Assembly: GCF_029369745.1 (NCBI RefSeq) | Contig: NZ_CP120210.1 | Location: 4,836,001-4,900,000, forward strand | Origin: Amycolatopsis sp. QT-25 | GTDB lineage: Bacteria > Actinomycetota > Actinomycetes > Mycobacteriales > Pseudonocardiaceae | DNA: 64,000 nt | Direction: 5' to 3' | Part shown: positions 1 to 8,046 of the stretch, piece after piece | Position numbering within the stretch: position 1 is the stretch's first letter | How the letters are laid out: the number at the start of each line of letters is the position of its first letter | Program-made: the position numbers and the translations under genes | Notes under the pieces: generated by a model | Seen by the model: only the letters and a program-made list of their open reading frames with translations | The model's database searches: none | Told to the model about the DNA's origin: nothing

Positions 1-2180
1 TGGTTCAGCACGGTGACGCCCTCGGTGCTCAGCAGGTCGAGGAAGTCCCAGGGGGAACGGGAGATCTCGAACGGCACGACGACGGCCCGCCCGCCGTGCA
101 GCAACGCGCCCCACAGCTCCCACACCGAGAAGTCGAAAGCGTAGGAGTGGAACAAGGTCCAGACGTCGGACGGGCCGAAGGCGAAATCGGCGGCGCACGA
201 CCGTAGCAGCCGCAGGACGTTCGCGTGAGTGACCGGAACGCCCTTCGGCCGTCCGGTGGATCCGGACGTGTAGATCACGTACGCCACGTCCCCCGGTCCC
301 GCCAAGGAGCCCAGGTCCGTCTCCGGCCAGTCGCCGGGCTGGTCGAGCAGCACCGCGGTGACCGGCTCGTCCGTGAGCCATCCGGCCGGCTCACCGCGGC
401 TGACCACGATGCCGACCTCGGCGTCGGCCCGCATCATCGCCAGCCGCCCGGCGGGCAGGGACGGGTCCAAGGGTACGTAGCCGGCACCGGATTTCAGCAC
501 ACCCAGCAGGGCGACCACGAGGTCGAGCCCCCGGTCGAGGGAGACGCCGACCAGCCGTCCCGGCGCCGACCCGAGCGAGCGGAGCCGGTGGGCAAGCCGG
601 TTGGCCCGCGCGTCGAGCTCGGCGTAGGTCAGCCGTGCGCCGTCACAGCTCACGGCGACGGCGGCGGGGTTTTCGGCGAGCCGGGCCGCGAACACCTCGG
701 TCAGGCTTTCGTCCGCGGGGAAGGTCGTAGCCGGGCCGTTCCCGGCGGCCAGCAACCCCTCGCGCTCTTCGTCGGTCAGCATGGCGAGACCGTGGACGCG
801 GCCCGTCGGCTCGGCGGCGATGCTCTCCAGCAGGCGCACGAAGTGACCGGACATGCGGCGAGCCGTCGAGGAGTCGAACAGGGCCGTGGCGTACCCCAGG
901 CGCCCGGTGATCGAACCGTCGGGCCGGGTGGCGAGCGTGAGGTCCAGATCGTATTTCGCCACGTCCCAGCCCGGGGATTCCGGTTCGGCACCGAGGCCGG
1001 GCAGCCGCTGTGGCACGCCCTCGTCACCGAGCTGGAACACCACCTGGAACAGCGGGGTGCGGGACGGGTCGCGCTCCCCCACGAGTTCGTCGACCACCAG
1101 GTCGAAGGGCGTGTCCTGATGGGTGTAGGCGTCGAGCGCGGTCGCCCGCACCCGCGACAGCAACTCGGTGAAGGACAGGTCCGCGGACAGGTCGGCGCGC
1201 TGGGCGATCATGTTGACGAACATCCCGACCAGACCTTCGGTCCGGTCCTGCGCACGTCCGGCGACCGGGCTGCCGACGACCACGTCGGGCTGCCCGCTGT
1301 AGCGGCCGAGCAGCACCTGGAACGCCGCCAGCAGCACCATGTACGGCGTCGCGCCGTGTTCTCGGCCGAGGCGGGTCAGGGCTTCGGCCAGCGGGCCGGG
1401 CACGAAGACCGGCACGGTGGCGCCCGCGCTGTCGCGGACCGGGCCCCGCGGCCGGTCGACAGGCAGTTCGAGCGGGCTGCTCCCGTCCAGCTGCTTGCGC
1501 CAGTACTCGATCTTCTCGGTGAGCCGACCGCCGTTGAGGCGATCCCGCTGCCATACGGCGAAGTCGCCGTACTGCACGGCGAGCGGTTCGAGCGGAGACG
1601 GCCGTCCGGCGGCGAACGCCGCGTACAGTCTGTCCAATTCGGACAGAAGAATCGACTCCGAGACACCGTCCGACGCGATGTGGTGCACGGACAGGAGAAG
1701 CACGTGGTCCACATCGGACAACCGGACCAGCAAGGCACGCAGTGCCCATTCCGCGGACAGGTCGAGTGGGCGGGCACCGGCGTCGGCCAGCGCGCCTTCG
1801 AGTGACTCCGGCCGGTCCGCGAGGTCGAGCCGCTCGAAGGGCACCGGGCCCGGCTCGTCGACCACCTGCACGGGCTCGCCGCCGGGACCGTCGGCCAGGT
1901 ACCGGGTCCGCAACACCTCGTGCCGGGCGACGACCTCGTCCAGGGCCCGGCGCAGCGCCGGCTCGTTCACCTCTCCGCGCAGCCGCAGCCGCACCGGCAT
2001 CAGGTAGTCGGCGCCGCCCGGTCCGGTCTGGTCGAGCAACCACAACCCGCGCTGCGCGAACGACAGCGGCAGCGGCCTGTCCCGGGGCACCGGGACGATC
2101 CCGCCGCCCGCCTCCGGAGTGCCGGAACCTCGCAGCCGTCGCCGCAGCAATTCGGCACGGGGGTTGCCTCGGGTGTCCAT
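1..2180 (-). CDS. NRPS, condensation-adenylation part (runs off the left edge)
   Basis: Seen: an open frame from an ATG at 2180 (AGGAAGG upstream) to base 1 with no stop. The condensation domain begins near residue 38 (LSFAQ motif) and has an intact HHIASDG at about residue 166. The adenylation domain follows from about residue 470, with YTSGSTGRPKG near residue 637 and YAFDFSVWEL after it. The first specificity positions read D-F-W-N, which matches the Thr code (DFWNIGMVHK); the rest lies outside the window. Role: elongation module, probably adding Thr. It is divergent from the MFS gene across 2181-2357. The large plus-strand open frames over it are GC-bias shadows. Thr is inferred from four of ten code residues. 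Confidence 0.93.
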   Translation of the reverse strand, partial: MDTRGNPRAELLRRRLRGSGTPEAGGGIVPVPRDRPLPLSFAQRGLWLLDQTGPGGADYLMPVRLRLRGEVNEPALRRALDEVVARHEVLRTRYLADGPGGEPVQVVDEPGPVPFERLDLADRPESLEGALADAGARPLDLSAEWALRALLVRLSDVDHVLLLSVHHIASDGVSESILLSELDRLYAAFAAGRPSPLEPLAVQYGDFAVWQRDRLNGGRLTEKIEYWRKQLDGSSPLELPVDRPRGPVRDSAGATVPVFVPGPLAEALTRLGREHGATPYMVLLAAFQVLLGRYSGQPDVVVGSPVAGRAQDRTEGLVGMFVNMIAQRADLSADLSFTELLSRVRATALDAYTHQDTPFDLVVDELVGERDPSRTPLFQVVFQLGDEGVPQRLPGLGAEPESPGWDVAKYDLDLTLATRPDGSITGRLGYATALFDSSTARRMSGHFVRLLESIAAEPTGRVHGLAMLTDEEREGLLAAGNGPATTFPADESLTEVFAARLAENPAAVAVSCDGARLTYAELDARANRLAHRLRSLGSAPGRLVGVSLDRGLDLVVALLGVLKSGAGYVPLDPSLPAGRLAMMRADAEVGIVVSRGEPAGWLTDEPVTAVLLDQPGDWPETDLGSLAGPGDVAYVIYTSGSTGRPKGVPVTHANVLRLLRSCAADFAFGPSDVWTLFHSYAFDFSVWELWGALLHGGRAVVVPFEISRSPWDFLDLLSTEGVTVLN

Positions 2181-2357
2181 GAGCCGCCTTCCTGTCCTGC
2201 CACCAAAGACCGGGAGCCAGGGATGATCGGTCGAGGATGCCCGGCCGCCGCGGGCTCGCGGCAGGGTGAAGGTGGCGCGCGTTCACGCAGCCGATCGCGC
2301 GCCGGAGTACCGATCCTTCTCTGTGCGGGCACGCCGGTGGCGGTAAGCATCGGGTGC

Positions 2358-3605
2358 ATGGATGCCCAGACGCCGCCGCTGCGCCGAAACCGCGACTTCG
2401 TGCTGCTGTGGACCGGATCGGCGGTGTCGATCCTGGGCTCGAACGTGTCCAACGTGGCCTACCCGCTGCTGGTACTCGCCTTGACCGGCTCGGCGGCCGA
2501 CGCCGGCCTCACCGGATTCGTCTCACTGCTGCCGCAATTGCTCTTCCAGCTGCCCGCGGGCGCACTGGTCGACCGGTTCGATCGCAGGCGGACGATGATC
2601 TACTGCGATCTCCTGTGCGGCCTGGCGCTGAGCACCGTCGTGGTGGCACTGCTGTTCGGACGGCTGACCCTGCCGCACATCCTCGTGGTCGGTTTCCTCG
2701 AAGGCACTTTCGCGGTGTGCTATCGCCTGGCCGCCGCTGCCGCCGTGCCCAACGTGGTCGACCCGTCCCAGGTCGCCCAGGCGCTGGCCCACAACGAAGC
2801 CCGCCGCCGGGGCGCGGCCATGCTGGGCAAGCCGCTCGGCGGGATGCTGTTCGGCCTCAGCCGCGCGGCGCCGTTCGTGTTCGACATCGCCAGCTACCTG
2901 GTTTCCGTGCTGACCCTCGCGCTGATCCGCAAGGATTTCCAGGTCCGGCGCGACACCCCGAACCGGCGCCCGCGGGGAGCCGAGTTCACCGAGGGCGCGG
3001 TCTGGTTGTGGCGGCAGCCGTTCCTCCGGACGACCACGTTCCTGATCGCCGGCAGCAACCTGTTGTTCCAGGCACTGTTCCTGACCGTGATCGTGATCGC
3101 CACCGACCACGGCGCGTCACCGTCGATCATCGGTGTCATGCTCGGCATCATCGCGGTCGGCGGGGTACTCGGCTCGCTACTCGCACCCGCGGCGGCCAGA
3201 CGGCTGTCACTGAAGACGGTCGTGATCGGGGCGAACTGGGTCTGGCTCCTGCTGGTGCCGCTGCTGGCACTGGTGACGGAACCGCTCCTGCTCGGCGCGG
3301 TGTTCGCGGCGATGGCCTTCGTCGGTCCACTGTGGAACGTGGCGATCTCGGCCTACCAGCTCGAAATCACCCCGGACCACATCCAGGGCCGGGTGCTCGC
3401 CGCCGCGGGCATGATCGCCTTCGGGGCCGTCCCGCTCGGCTCGCTGATCGGCGGCGTCCTGCTGAGCAAGGCCGGCGCCACCACGACGGTGTGGCTGTTC
3501 ACCCTGTGGATGGCGGCGCTGGCGCTGACCACCGTGATCAGCCCGGCCGTCCGGTCGGCGCCGAAGCTGGTGGACACCCCTTTGGCCGCGCCGACGAAAC
3601 GGTGA
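2358..3605 (+). CDS. MFS exporter (cluster transport or self-resistance)
   Basis: A 415-residue, strongly hydrophobic protein with about twelve predicted membrane segments and the MFS loop 2-3 motif (GALVDRFDRRR, residues about 71-81). It resembles the enterobactin-exporter (EntS-like) group of drug/siderophore efflux permeases. ATG 2358 is chosen because the MFS N-terminal pattern (RNRDFVLLWTG) starts right after it; the frame is open further upstream, but that part lacks membrane character. It diverges from the NRPS gene at 2180, so both may share the 177-base intergenic promoter region. Its 3' end faces the prophage; before integration it would have converged on the sbnA-like gene now at 39765. 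Exporting the cluster product is an inference from position. Confidence 0.88.
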   Translation: MDAQTPPLRRNRDFVLLWTGSAVSILGSNVSNVAYPLLVLALTGSAADAGLTGFVSLLPQLLFQLPAGALVDRFDRRRTMIYCDLLCGLALSTVVVALLFGRLTLPHILVVGFLEGTFAVCYRLAAAAAVPNVVDPSQVAQALAHNEARRRGAAMLGKPLGGMLFGLSRAAPFVFDIASYLVSVLTLALIRKDFQVRRDTPNRRPRGAEFTEGAVWLWRQPFLRTTTFLIAGSNLLFQALFLTVIVIATDHGASPSIIGVMLGIIAVGGVLGSLLAPAAARRLSLKTVVIGANWVWLLLVPLLALVTEPLLLGAVFAAMAFVGPLWNVAISAYQLEITPDHIQGRVLAAAGMIAFGAVPLGSLIGGVLLSKAGATTTVWLFTLWMAALALTTVISPAVRSAPKLVDTPLAAPTKR

Positions 3606-3674
3606 CGCGCTGAAGGCAGGGAAGGCACTTCGGCAGGGCGAGGTTCGGCTTTCGTCGATTGTGCCGGCGCGCCC

Positions 3675-3733
3675 AGTACATGAAGGCCCCCTTCCTTGCG
3701 CTAGACGCAAGGAAAGTCAACTTCGGACTTACG
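3675..3733. other. attL: left prophage junction with half of a terminator palindrome
   Basis: Bases 3675-3714 are chromosomal: the left arm of a long palindrome plus its inner hairpin (CTTCCTTGCG-ctaga-CGCAAGGAA). From 3715 the sequence stops following the palindrome. The matching right arm lies at 39408-39428. Both junctions share only GAA (3712-3714 here). CTTACG at 3728-3733 is the mirror of CGTAAG at 39390-39395, each 19.5 bases from the centre of the shared AA, as expected of the attP arms of a serine integrase. The site lies 70 bases after the MFS stop codon. Confidence 0.8.
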
Positions 3734-3898
3734 CAGTGAAGCAGCCAAGTACGGTTTTCGCTGGTCAACGGGGTGTAGCCGCGCAGACTTCGCCGGGCAA
3801 CACCACTGTCTCGCTACAGCTAGTAGCGCCTAGTGCCCGTATAGATACAGTGCGTCGTAGTGTGCGGTGGACTCAAAGGCCCGTCCGCTAGTCTTGTG

Positions 3899-3923
3899 GC
3901 GGACCTCTCAATGAGAGGTCCGC
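3899..3923. promoter_or_regulatory. 25-bp perfect palindrome, likely operator of the XRE regulator
   Basis: Two perfect 12-base arms (GCGGACCTCTCA / TGAGAGGTCCGC) flank a single central A, ending 40 bases before the ATG at 3964. There is no following T-run, so an operator or autoregulatory site fits better than a terminator. The rest of 3734-3898 shows no gene; a weak TAGTCT -10-like box lies at 3888-3893. Confidence 0.6.
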
Positions 3924-3963
3924 AGGTGGAAGGGCAGTTGCCGCGAACAAGGATGGTCCCGAG

Positions 3964-5190
3964 ATGGCCGACGACTTGCCAGCTGACGCACCCGTCGGTG
4001 CGCGAATCCGGTACTACCGCGACAAGCGAGGCATGTCTCGCCCAGTACTTGGCGGCCTGGTGGGCAAGGGGCCCGACTGGGTTAAGGCGGTGGAATCAGG
4101 GCGCCTTCAGACACCACGGCTGCCCATGCTGCTCAGGATTGCGCAGGCGTTGGAGCTCAATGACCTCGCCACGTTGACCGGCAACGGAGATGCTGTCCCC
4201 GTTGCACTCTATGCGGGCCCGCGACACTCGGCGCTTTCCGATGTTCAAGCTGCGCTGACTGAGTATCGAGTGTCTCTGAAAGCCGAAGCGCCCTCCGTGT
4301 CACACCTCATGGAACGGCTCCGCTCTGCGTGGCTAGTGCGTCACTCCTCATCGGATCATCGAACGCAACTGGGTGCACTCCTGCCAGGCTTGATTCGAGA
4401 TGCGCAAGTTGCCGCTCGGGTGCTACGGGACGGTGAGCGTCGCGAGGCGCGACGGTGCCTAGCAGGCGTGTACCAGCTTGCGGATTTTTACGTGGCTTAC
4501 CAACCAGCGCCCGAACTGGTTTGGATGGTTGCTGATCGCGCGCTCACCGAGGCGCAAGAAGCCGACGATCCCTATTTAATCGGAGCCGGAGCATGGGCGA
4601 TGGTCCAGGCTCTGCGAGACGCTGGGCGATGGGACGAGGCCATCGACCTAGCGACTGATGCCCGAAACTCTCTTGCGCAGCACCTTGAAACTGCCCCCGA
4701 CAACTGGCGAGGCATGGTAGGAGCACTAGATGCCGAACTCGCATACGTACACGCCCGGCGTGGTCGTCACGGACTGGCATGGGGCCATTGGGAAGAAGCC
4801 GAACGAGTAGCACGACAGCTCGGCCCTGACTACCGGCACACCCAAACTAGTTTCTCTTTAAGTGTCATGTCAGCACATGCCGTTACGCTAGGCGTTGAGT
4901 TGCGGCGCAATGGTGAAGCATTGCGAGCAGCTAACACCTTCGATCCGACCACGATTCCTTCCCTTGCCCGACGTGGTCGACACCTAATCGAGGTGGCGCG
5001 CGCGTATGCGCTCGAAGGGGACGGCGATGCTGTCTTCAAGCTCCTTGAGCGGTCGCAGGCAGTAGCGTCCGAGACGATCAGCTACAACGGATTCGCCCGC
5101 GACATGCTGATTAACTTGAGGAAGAAGCCTCCCGTCGGACGAGCAGCTGAAGTTCGCCGACTGTGCAACCGAGTCGGGCTGGCCGCATAG
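3964..5190 (+). CDS. XRE-family transcriptional regulator with TPR-like C-terminus
   Basis: A 408-residue protein. Residues about 10-70 form a helix-turn-helix of the actinobacterial XRE/HTH_31 type (GARIRYYRDKRGMSRPVLGG, then a recognition-helix region with WVKAVESGR). The rest is helical and repeat-like, as in regulators whose C-terminal TPR-like domain senses a peptide or small molecule. ATG 3964 has AAGGA about nine bases upstream. A perfect palindrome sits just before the gene and a second one (5202-5223) just after it, ahead of the 5414-7682 operon, so it may control both. Codon use is visibly AT-richer than the flanking NRPS genes, consistent with imported cargo. The ligand is unknown. 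Confidence 0.85.
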   Translation: MADDLPADAPVGARIRYYRDKRGMSRPVLGGLVGKGPDWVKAVESGRLQTPRLPMLLRIAQALELNDLATLTGNGDAVPVALYAGPRHSALSDVQAALTEYRVSLKAEAPSVSHLMERLRSAWLVRHSSSDHRTQLGALLPGLIRDAQVAARVLRDGERREARRCLAGVYQLADFYVAYQPAPELVWMVADRALTEAQEADDPYLIGAGAWAMVQALRDAGRWDEAIDLATDARNSLAQHLETAPDNWRGMVGALDAELAYVHARRGRHGLAWGHWEEAERVARQLGPDYRHTQTSFSLSVMSAHAVTLGVELRRNGEALRAANTFDPTTIPSLARRGRHLIEVARAYALEGDGDAVFKLLERSQAVASETISYNGFARDMLINLRKKPPVGRAAEVRRLCNRVGLAA

Positions 5191-5201
5191 ACCAATCGAG
5201 T

Positions 5202-5363
5202 GAGGGTACAAACTGTACCTCTCGCAGCCCTCGATCGCCCTTACGTTTTCGCGTGTGACAGCACGCGATGGCGCCCACCCTGTCAAAGCCTGGGTGACTA
5301 GTAAGTGCCGTTGGCGACTTCATGCCCGGACACGCAAAGATCCCGCCCGATCCGTGCTGTCAC
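5202..5363. promoter_or_regulatory. Operator-like palindromes before the peptide/methyltransferase operon
   Basis: GAGGGTACA-AAC-TGTACCTCTC at 5202-5223 is a near-perfect dyad just after the XRE stop codon. Further on, GTGACAGCACG (5255-5265) and CGTGCTGTCAC (5353-5363) form a perfect 11-base inverted pair 87 bases apart. Both lie in the 223-base leader of the operon starting at 5414. Regulation by the neighbouring XRE protein is inferred; no clear -35/-10 pair was recognised. Confidence 0.45.
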
Positions 5364-5413
5364 GCTTTCGTGTTGCTCGCTTGAGCTGTATCCGCGAGCC
5401 GGTGTGAGGGGCG

Positions 5414-6007
5414 ATGATGGACAGCGCAAGGGTGAACTTGGGTGGCCTTCTCTGTGGCCTGTTAGTGGCGTTGTTCGCCTTGGGGTATGCCTGGTGGCTG
5501 ACCTGGGACAAGTTCTTTCGATCTATCGGCAGGCACGCCAATCCCACCGAGTTCACGTCCTGGAAGACGCTGAAGGGGACCGTCGCTGATCGGGACCGGG
5601 CGGAGCGGAGAGAAGGTCGGCGCCGTTCGGGCGACGTTCGTCCTCGTCGGCCGGTTGATGCGGATACAGCGGTGTTCCCGCGCGTTGAGGCGTTGCCGAA
5701 GGTCCCGCGCGAGGTGCACCGGGCACCTGTCGATCCGTCGTTCCTGGATGACGTGACGCGGCCTGACCTGCCCGTCGTGGACGCTGAGCCGCCGACGAAG
5801 CCGAGTTACGAGCTGCCGCCCGGCTCGGTGTTGAGCGTCGGGAACCTACCGGAGGAGCCGCCTCCGCGGTTCACCCAGATAACGGCGAGGAAGGTCTTGC
5901 CGTGTAGCGCCGGTGACCGAGGGCTCGCAGTTCGTTTGCCTAGGCAGTCGTCTTCGCGCGAAGCACAGCGACCCGGAAACGAGAACTTCGAGCGGACTGC
6001 GAGGTGA
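5414..6007 (+). CDS. Single-pass membrane protein of unknown function
   Basis: A 197-residue protein. One hydrophobic segment lies at residues about 8-30 (LLCGLLVALFALGYAWWL), followed by a charged, Pro-rich, probably disordered cytoplasmic region with many Arg/Asp and Pro-Pro pairs. The frame opens with two ATGs (5414, 5417); GAGGGGCGATG gives a usable ribosome site. Its stop overlaps the GTG of the next gene in GTGA, so the two are translationally coupled. First gene of an operon that ends in a PCMT-type methyltransferase. I do not recognise the family; a membrane anchor or export partner for the operon's product is possible but unproven. Confidence 0.7.
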   Translation: MMDSARVNLGGLLCGLLVALFALGYAWWLTWDKFFRSIGRHANPTEFTSWKTLKGTVADRDRAERREGRRRSGDVRPRRPVDADTAVFPRVEALPKVPREVHRAPVDPSFLDDVTRPDLPVVDAEPPTKPSYELPPGSVLSVGNLPEEPPPRFTQITARKVLPCSAGDRGLAVRLPRQSSSREAQRPGNENFERTAR

Positions 6008-6414
6008 GGGCGCTGTCTGTGGACGAACTCTTGGGTGAACTGGCGCGCCGGAGGTGGACGGTATATCTGTTCGGGCCGAAAGGGGCGCCGGAGTTGATCG
6101 CTGCGACGTTTCAGTGGCCGACGTGTGCGGATGTGCTGATTCTCCGGAGTCAGGACCGCGCAACCGCCTACCGCGTTCCCACGTCGGACGACACCGATGT
6201 GTTCATGCCCGAGATCGTGTTCTGGCAGTACCACAGTGACCCGGAGTGGACGCTTCGGGCGGTCCTGACCATCGGAGCACCCGGTCATTTCGACGCGCCT
6301 CTGGCGATTCTCCAGCCACACCCACTGTGCCGAATCCCCGTCGCGAAGCGACGGCCGGTCACGATCCGCCCGGCCGGACTCGTCCCCAGCCCCGCACCAC
6401 GGCAGGTGCGGTGA
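6004..6414 (+). CDS. Unknown 136-residue soluble protein in the peptide/methyltransferase operon
   Basis: Starts at GTG 6004, sharing GTGA with the upstream stop. It has an N-terminal helix-like stretch (VDELLGELARRRWTVYLFG), a mixed alpha/beta middle with several Trp/Tyr residues (VFWQYHSDPEWTLRAVL) and a Pro/Arg-rich tail. No membrane segment, signal peptide or catalytic motif is recognised. It ends 27 bases before the ATG of the 39-residue peptide, so it belongs to the same transcript. Possible roles such as partner or recognition protein for the methyltransferase are speculative. Confidence 0.68.
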   Translation: MRALSVDELLGELARRRWTVYLFGPKGAPELIAATFQWPTCADVLILRSQDRATAYRVPTSDDTDVFMPEIVFWQYHSDPEWTLRAVLTIGAPGHFDAPLAILQPHPLCRIPVAKRRPVTIRPAGLVPSPAPRQVR

Positions 6415-6441
6415 CAATGAAAACAGCATCAGGAGGTCATC

Positions 6442-6561
6442 ATGGTCCAGCAAGTCCCTGCCCCGAGTGGACGTCACGACAGGGGCGACGACGACTCGCA
6501 GACCGACCACACCAACCAGGGCTCGGACGGTCACACCACGGAGAGCGGGGACGACAGGTGA
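6442..6561 (+). CDS. 39-residue acidic peptide, candidate RiPP precursor
   Basis: A short ORF with a textbook ribosome site (AGGAGGT, then five bases before ATG 6442). The product begins MVQQVPAPSG and then becomes very polar: nine Asp, one Glu, many Thr/Ser/Gly/His/Gln, and no Cys or aromatic residue. It contains Asp-Gly (residues 29-30), the dipeptide most prone to aspartimide formation. Its stop overlaps the GTG of the methyltransferase gene (GTGA), so the two are made together. Established: in imiditides and some graspetides a PCMT-like methyltransferase converts an Asp of a small precursor to aspartimide. Inference: this is a substrate of that kind. It could instead be a small structural or regulatory peptide. 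Confidence 0.6.
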   Translation: MVQQVPAPSGRHDRGDDDSQTDHTNQGSDGHTTESGDDR

Positions 6562-7682
6562 CGAATGCCGCCAGAACCCCTGCGGATTTGGTGGCGGAGC
6601 TGGACCGGTCCGGCGAACTGCCCGCCGGTCTCGGCCCGCTCCTGACGGCGGTCCCCCGCGAGGACTTCATTCCGGCGCGGGTGTGGGTGAAGCGGCGGCC
6701 GGTCGACCGGTCGGCCGACCCCGTTGACTGGATGAACGCCGTGTACTCGGACACCGCCATCGTGACCCAGTACGACGACGGCCGCATCGAGTGGCCGGAC
6801 GTCGGGGACTATCCGACATGCTCTGCCTCGCAACCGTCCGTCGTGGCGAAGATGCTCAAGGAACTGCGCGTCGAGGAAGGTCACTCGGTGCTGGAGATCG
6901 GCGCGGGGACCGGGTTCAACGCCGCCCTTCTTCGCCAGATCGTCGGCTCCTCCGGGCGAGTGACGACGATGGAGGTTGACCGGGATCTGGCTACGTGGGC
7001 CGAGGGTTCTCTTCTCGCGTCCGACTGTGGCGATGTCTCGTTGATCCCGCAGGACGCCACGTTCGGCTGGGAGAAGAACGCCCCTTACGATCGGATTATC
7101 GCGACTGCGGCTGTCCATCTCGGGCGGGTTCCTTACGCCTGGGTGGAGCAGACCACGCCCGGCGGTTTCATCCTCGCTCCCGTCCGGACGGACATGACCG
7201 GTGGACCGCTCGTCCGGTTCACGGTGCACGGCGACGGGACCGCAACCGGGAGGACCCTCCCGATGGGTGTGGTGTTCATGGAGTCGAGGTCCCAGCGGTC
7301 ACCGGATGTGCCGGACCATCTCCCGGAATGGGACCACGGCCCGGTCATCGAGTCCGAGGCCGCCATCCTTCCGTGGTCGCTCCTCGATGATCCGTCGGCA
7401 CGCTGGGCGCTGGCGGTCGCGATGCCCGGATGCCGGGCGGGTGTCCAGGACCCCGATCCCCGAGGTACGCGCCAGGTGTGGTTCCGCGATCCGGTCACTC
7501 ACTCCTGGGCCTCGGTGCGGGAGGTCCGCATGGGCGAGTGCACAGTCCGCCAGAGTGGCGTCCGCCGGCTGTGGGACGAGGCTCAAGCCGCCTACCGCTG
7601 GTGGCGTTCCAAAGGTGACCCCCACATCACCACGTGGACGTGGACCATCACGCCGGACAACCAGAGCATCACCCTGCCGTAA
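6558..7682 (+). CDS. PCMT (isoaspartyl O-methyltransferase)-type methyltransferase, C-terminally extended
   Basis: A 374-residue protein. GTG 6558 is chosen because it overlaps the peptide's stop; the frame stays open upstream but there duplicates other genes. SAM motif I (VLEIGAGTGFN) is at about residue 112, preceded by the PCMT-type segment TCSASQPSVVAKML. The fold core ends near residue 240, leaving a C-terminal extension of about 130 residues. Housekeeping isoaspartyl methyltransferases are about 210-230 residues, whereas extended versions are typical of RiPP pathways, where the enzyme makes aspartimide or methylates a peptide. Last gene of the operon; a terminator follows at 7939. The family is clear; peptide modification is inferred from the fused-start neighbour. 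Confidence 0.85.
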   Translation: MTNAARTPADLVAELDRSGELPAGLGPLLTAVPREDFIPARVWVKRRPVDRSADPVDWMNAVYSDTAIVTQYDDGRIEWPDVGDYPTCSASQPSVVAKMLKELRVEEGHSVLEIGAGTGFNAALLRQIVGSSGRVTTMEVDRDLATWAEGSLLASDCGDVSLIPQDATFGWEKNAPYDRIIATAAVHLGRVPYAWVEQTTPGGFILAPVRTDMTGGPLVRFTVHGDGTATGRTLPMGVVFMESRSQRSPDVPDHLPEWDHGPVIESEAAILPWSLLDDPSARWALAVAMPGCRAGVQDPDPRGTRQVWFRDPVTHSWASVREVRMGECTVRQSGVRRLWDEAQAAYRWWRSKGDPHITTWTWTITPDNQSITLP

Positions 7683-7938
7683 GTCGTGTCAGGGCAAGGG
7701 CACCGTGATCGGCTTGCCCTGTCCAGGGAAGCGCGTCGCGCCCCCTTCGTCTGCGACCCGCCACACGTTTTGAATGGGCCATCAACAGGACTCGCCGTCG
7801 TTGGGTCGATTACCTGCAAGGAAGGGGAAGACGCCTTTTCGGAGGTTGGTGATGAGCTCTCGGCCGCTGCGTCTGTGTAGCCCCCCGCCAGGCGCGGCGG
7901 CCGAGGTCCAACCCCGTCGTCATGTAGGGACGGCGGTT

Positions 7939-7971
7939 GCTCGGGGGCGGCCTGACTCCCCGCCCCCGAGC
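7939..7971 (+). terminator. Stem-loop in the 7683-8046 gap
   Basis: A perfect 12-base stem (GCTCGGGGGCGG / CCGCCCCCGAGC) with a 9-base loop, followed by CTTAACT and no long T-run. It probably ends the 5414-7682 operon and insulates the protease gene. The rest of the 364-base gap holds only weak overlapping short frames that I do not support as genes. Confidence 0.6.
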
Positions 7972-8046
7972 CTTAACTCACTGGGGAAAGTCTTCGTGCC
8001 TTGAGAAGAAGGGCGCGGGGTGTTGCTGGAACGATCAGAAAGAGGA

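Noticed and set aside
225..1805. 526-codon plus-strand frame at the left edge
   Set aside because: The minus strand here encodes unmistakable C and A domains with all core motifs, so this frame is its shadow.
6558..7682. FxLD-type lanthipeptide or graspetide system around the methyltransferase
   Set aside because: The 39-residue peptide has no Cys and no FxLD motif, and no dehydratase, cyclase or ATP-grasp gene lies in the prophage; the ATP-grasp genes at 52-54.6 kb belong to the NRPS operon.
7686..7880. 64-codon frame directly after the methyltransferase stop
   Set aside because: No ribosome site, mixed composition and no features; treated as intergenic.
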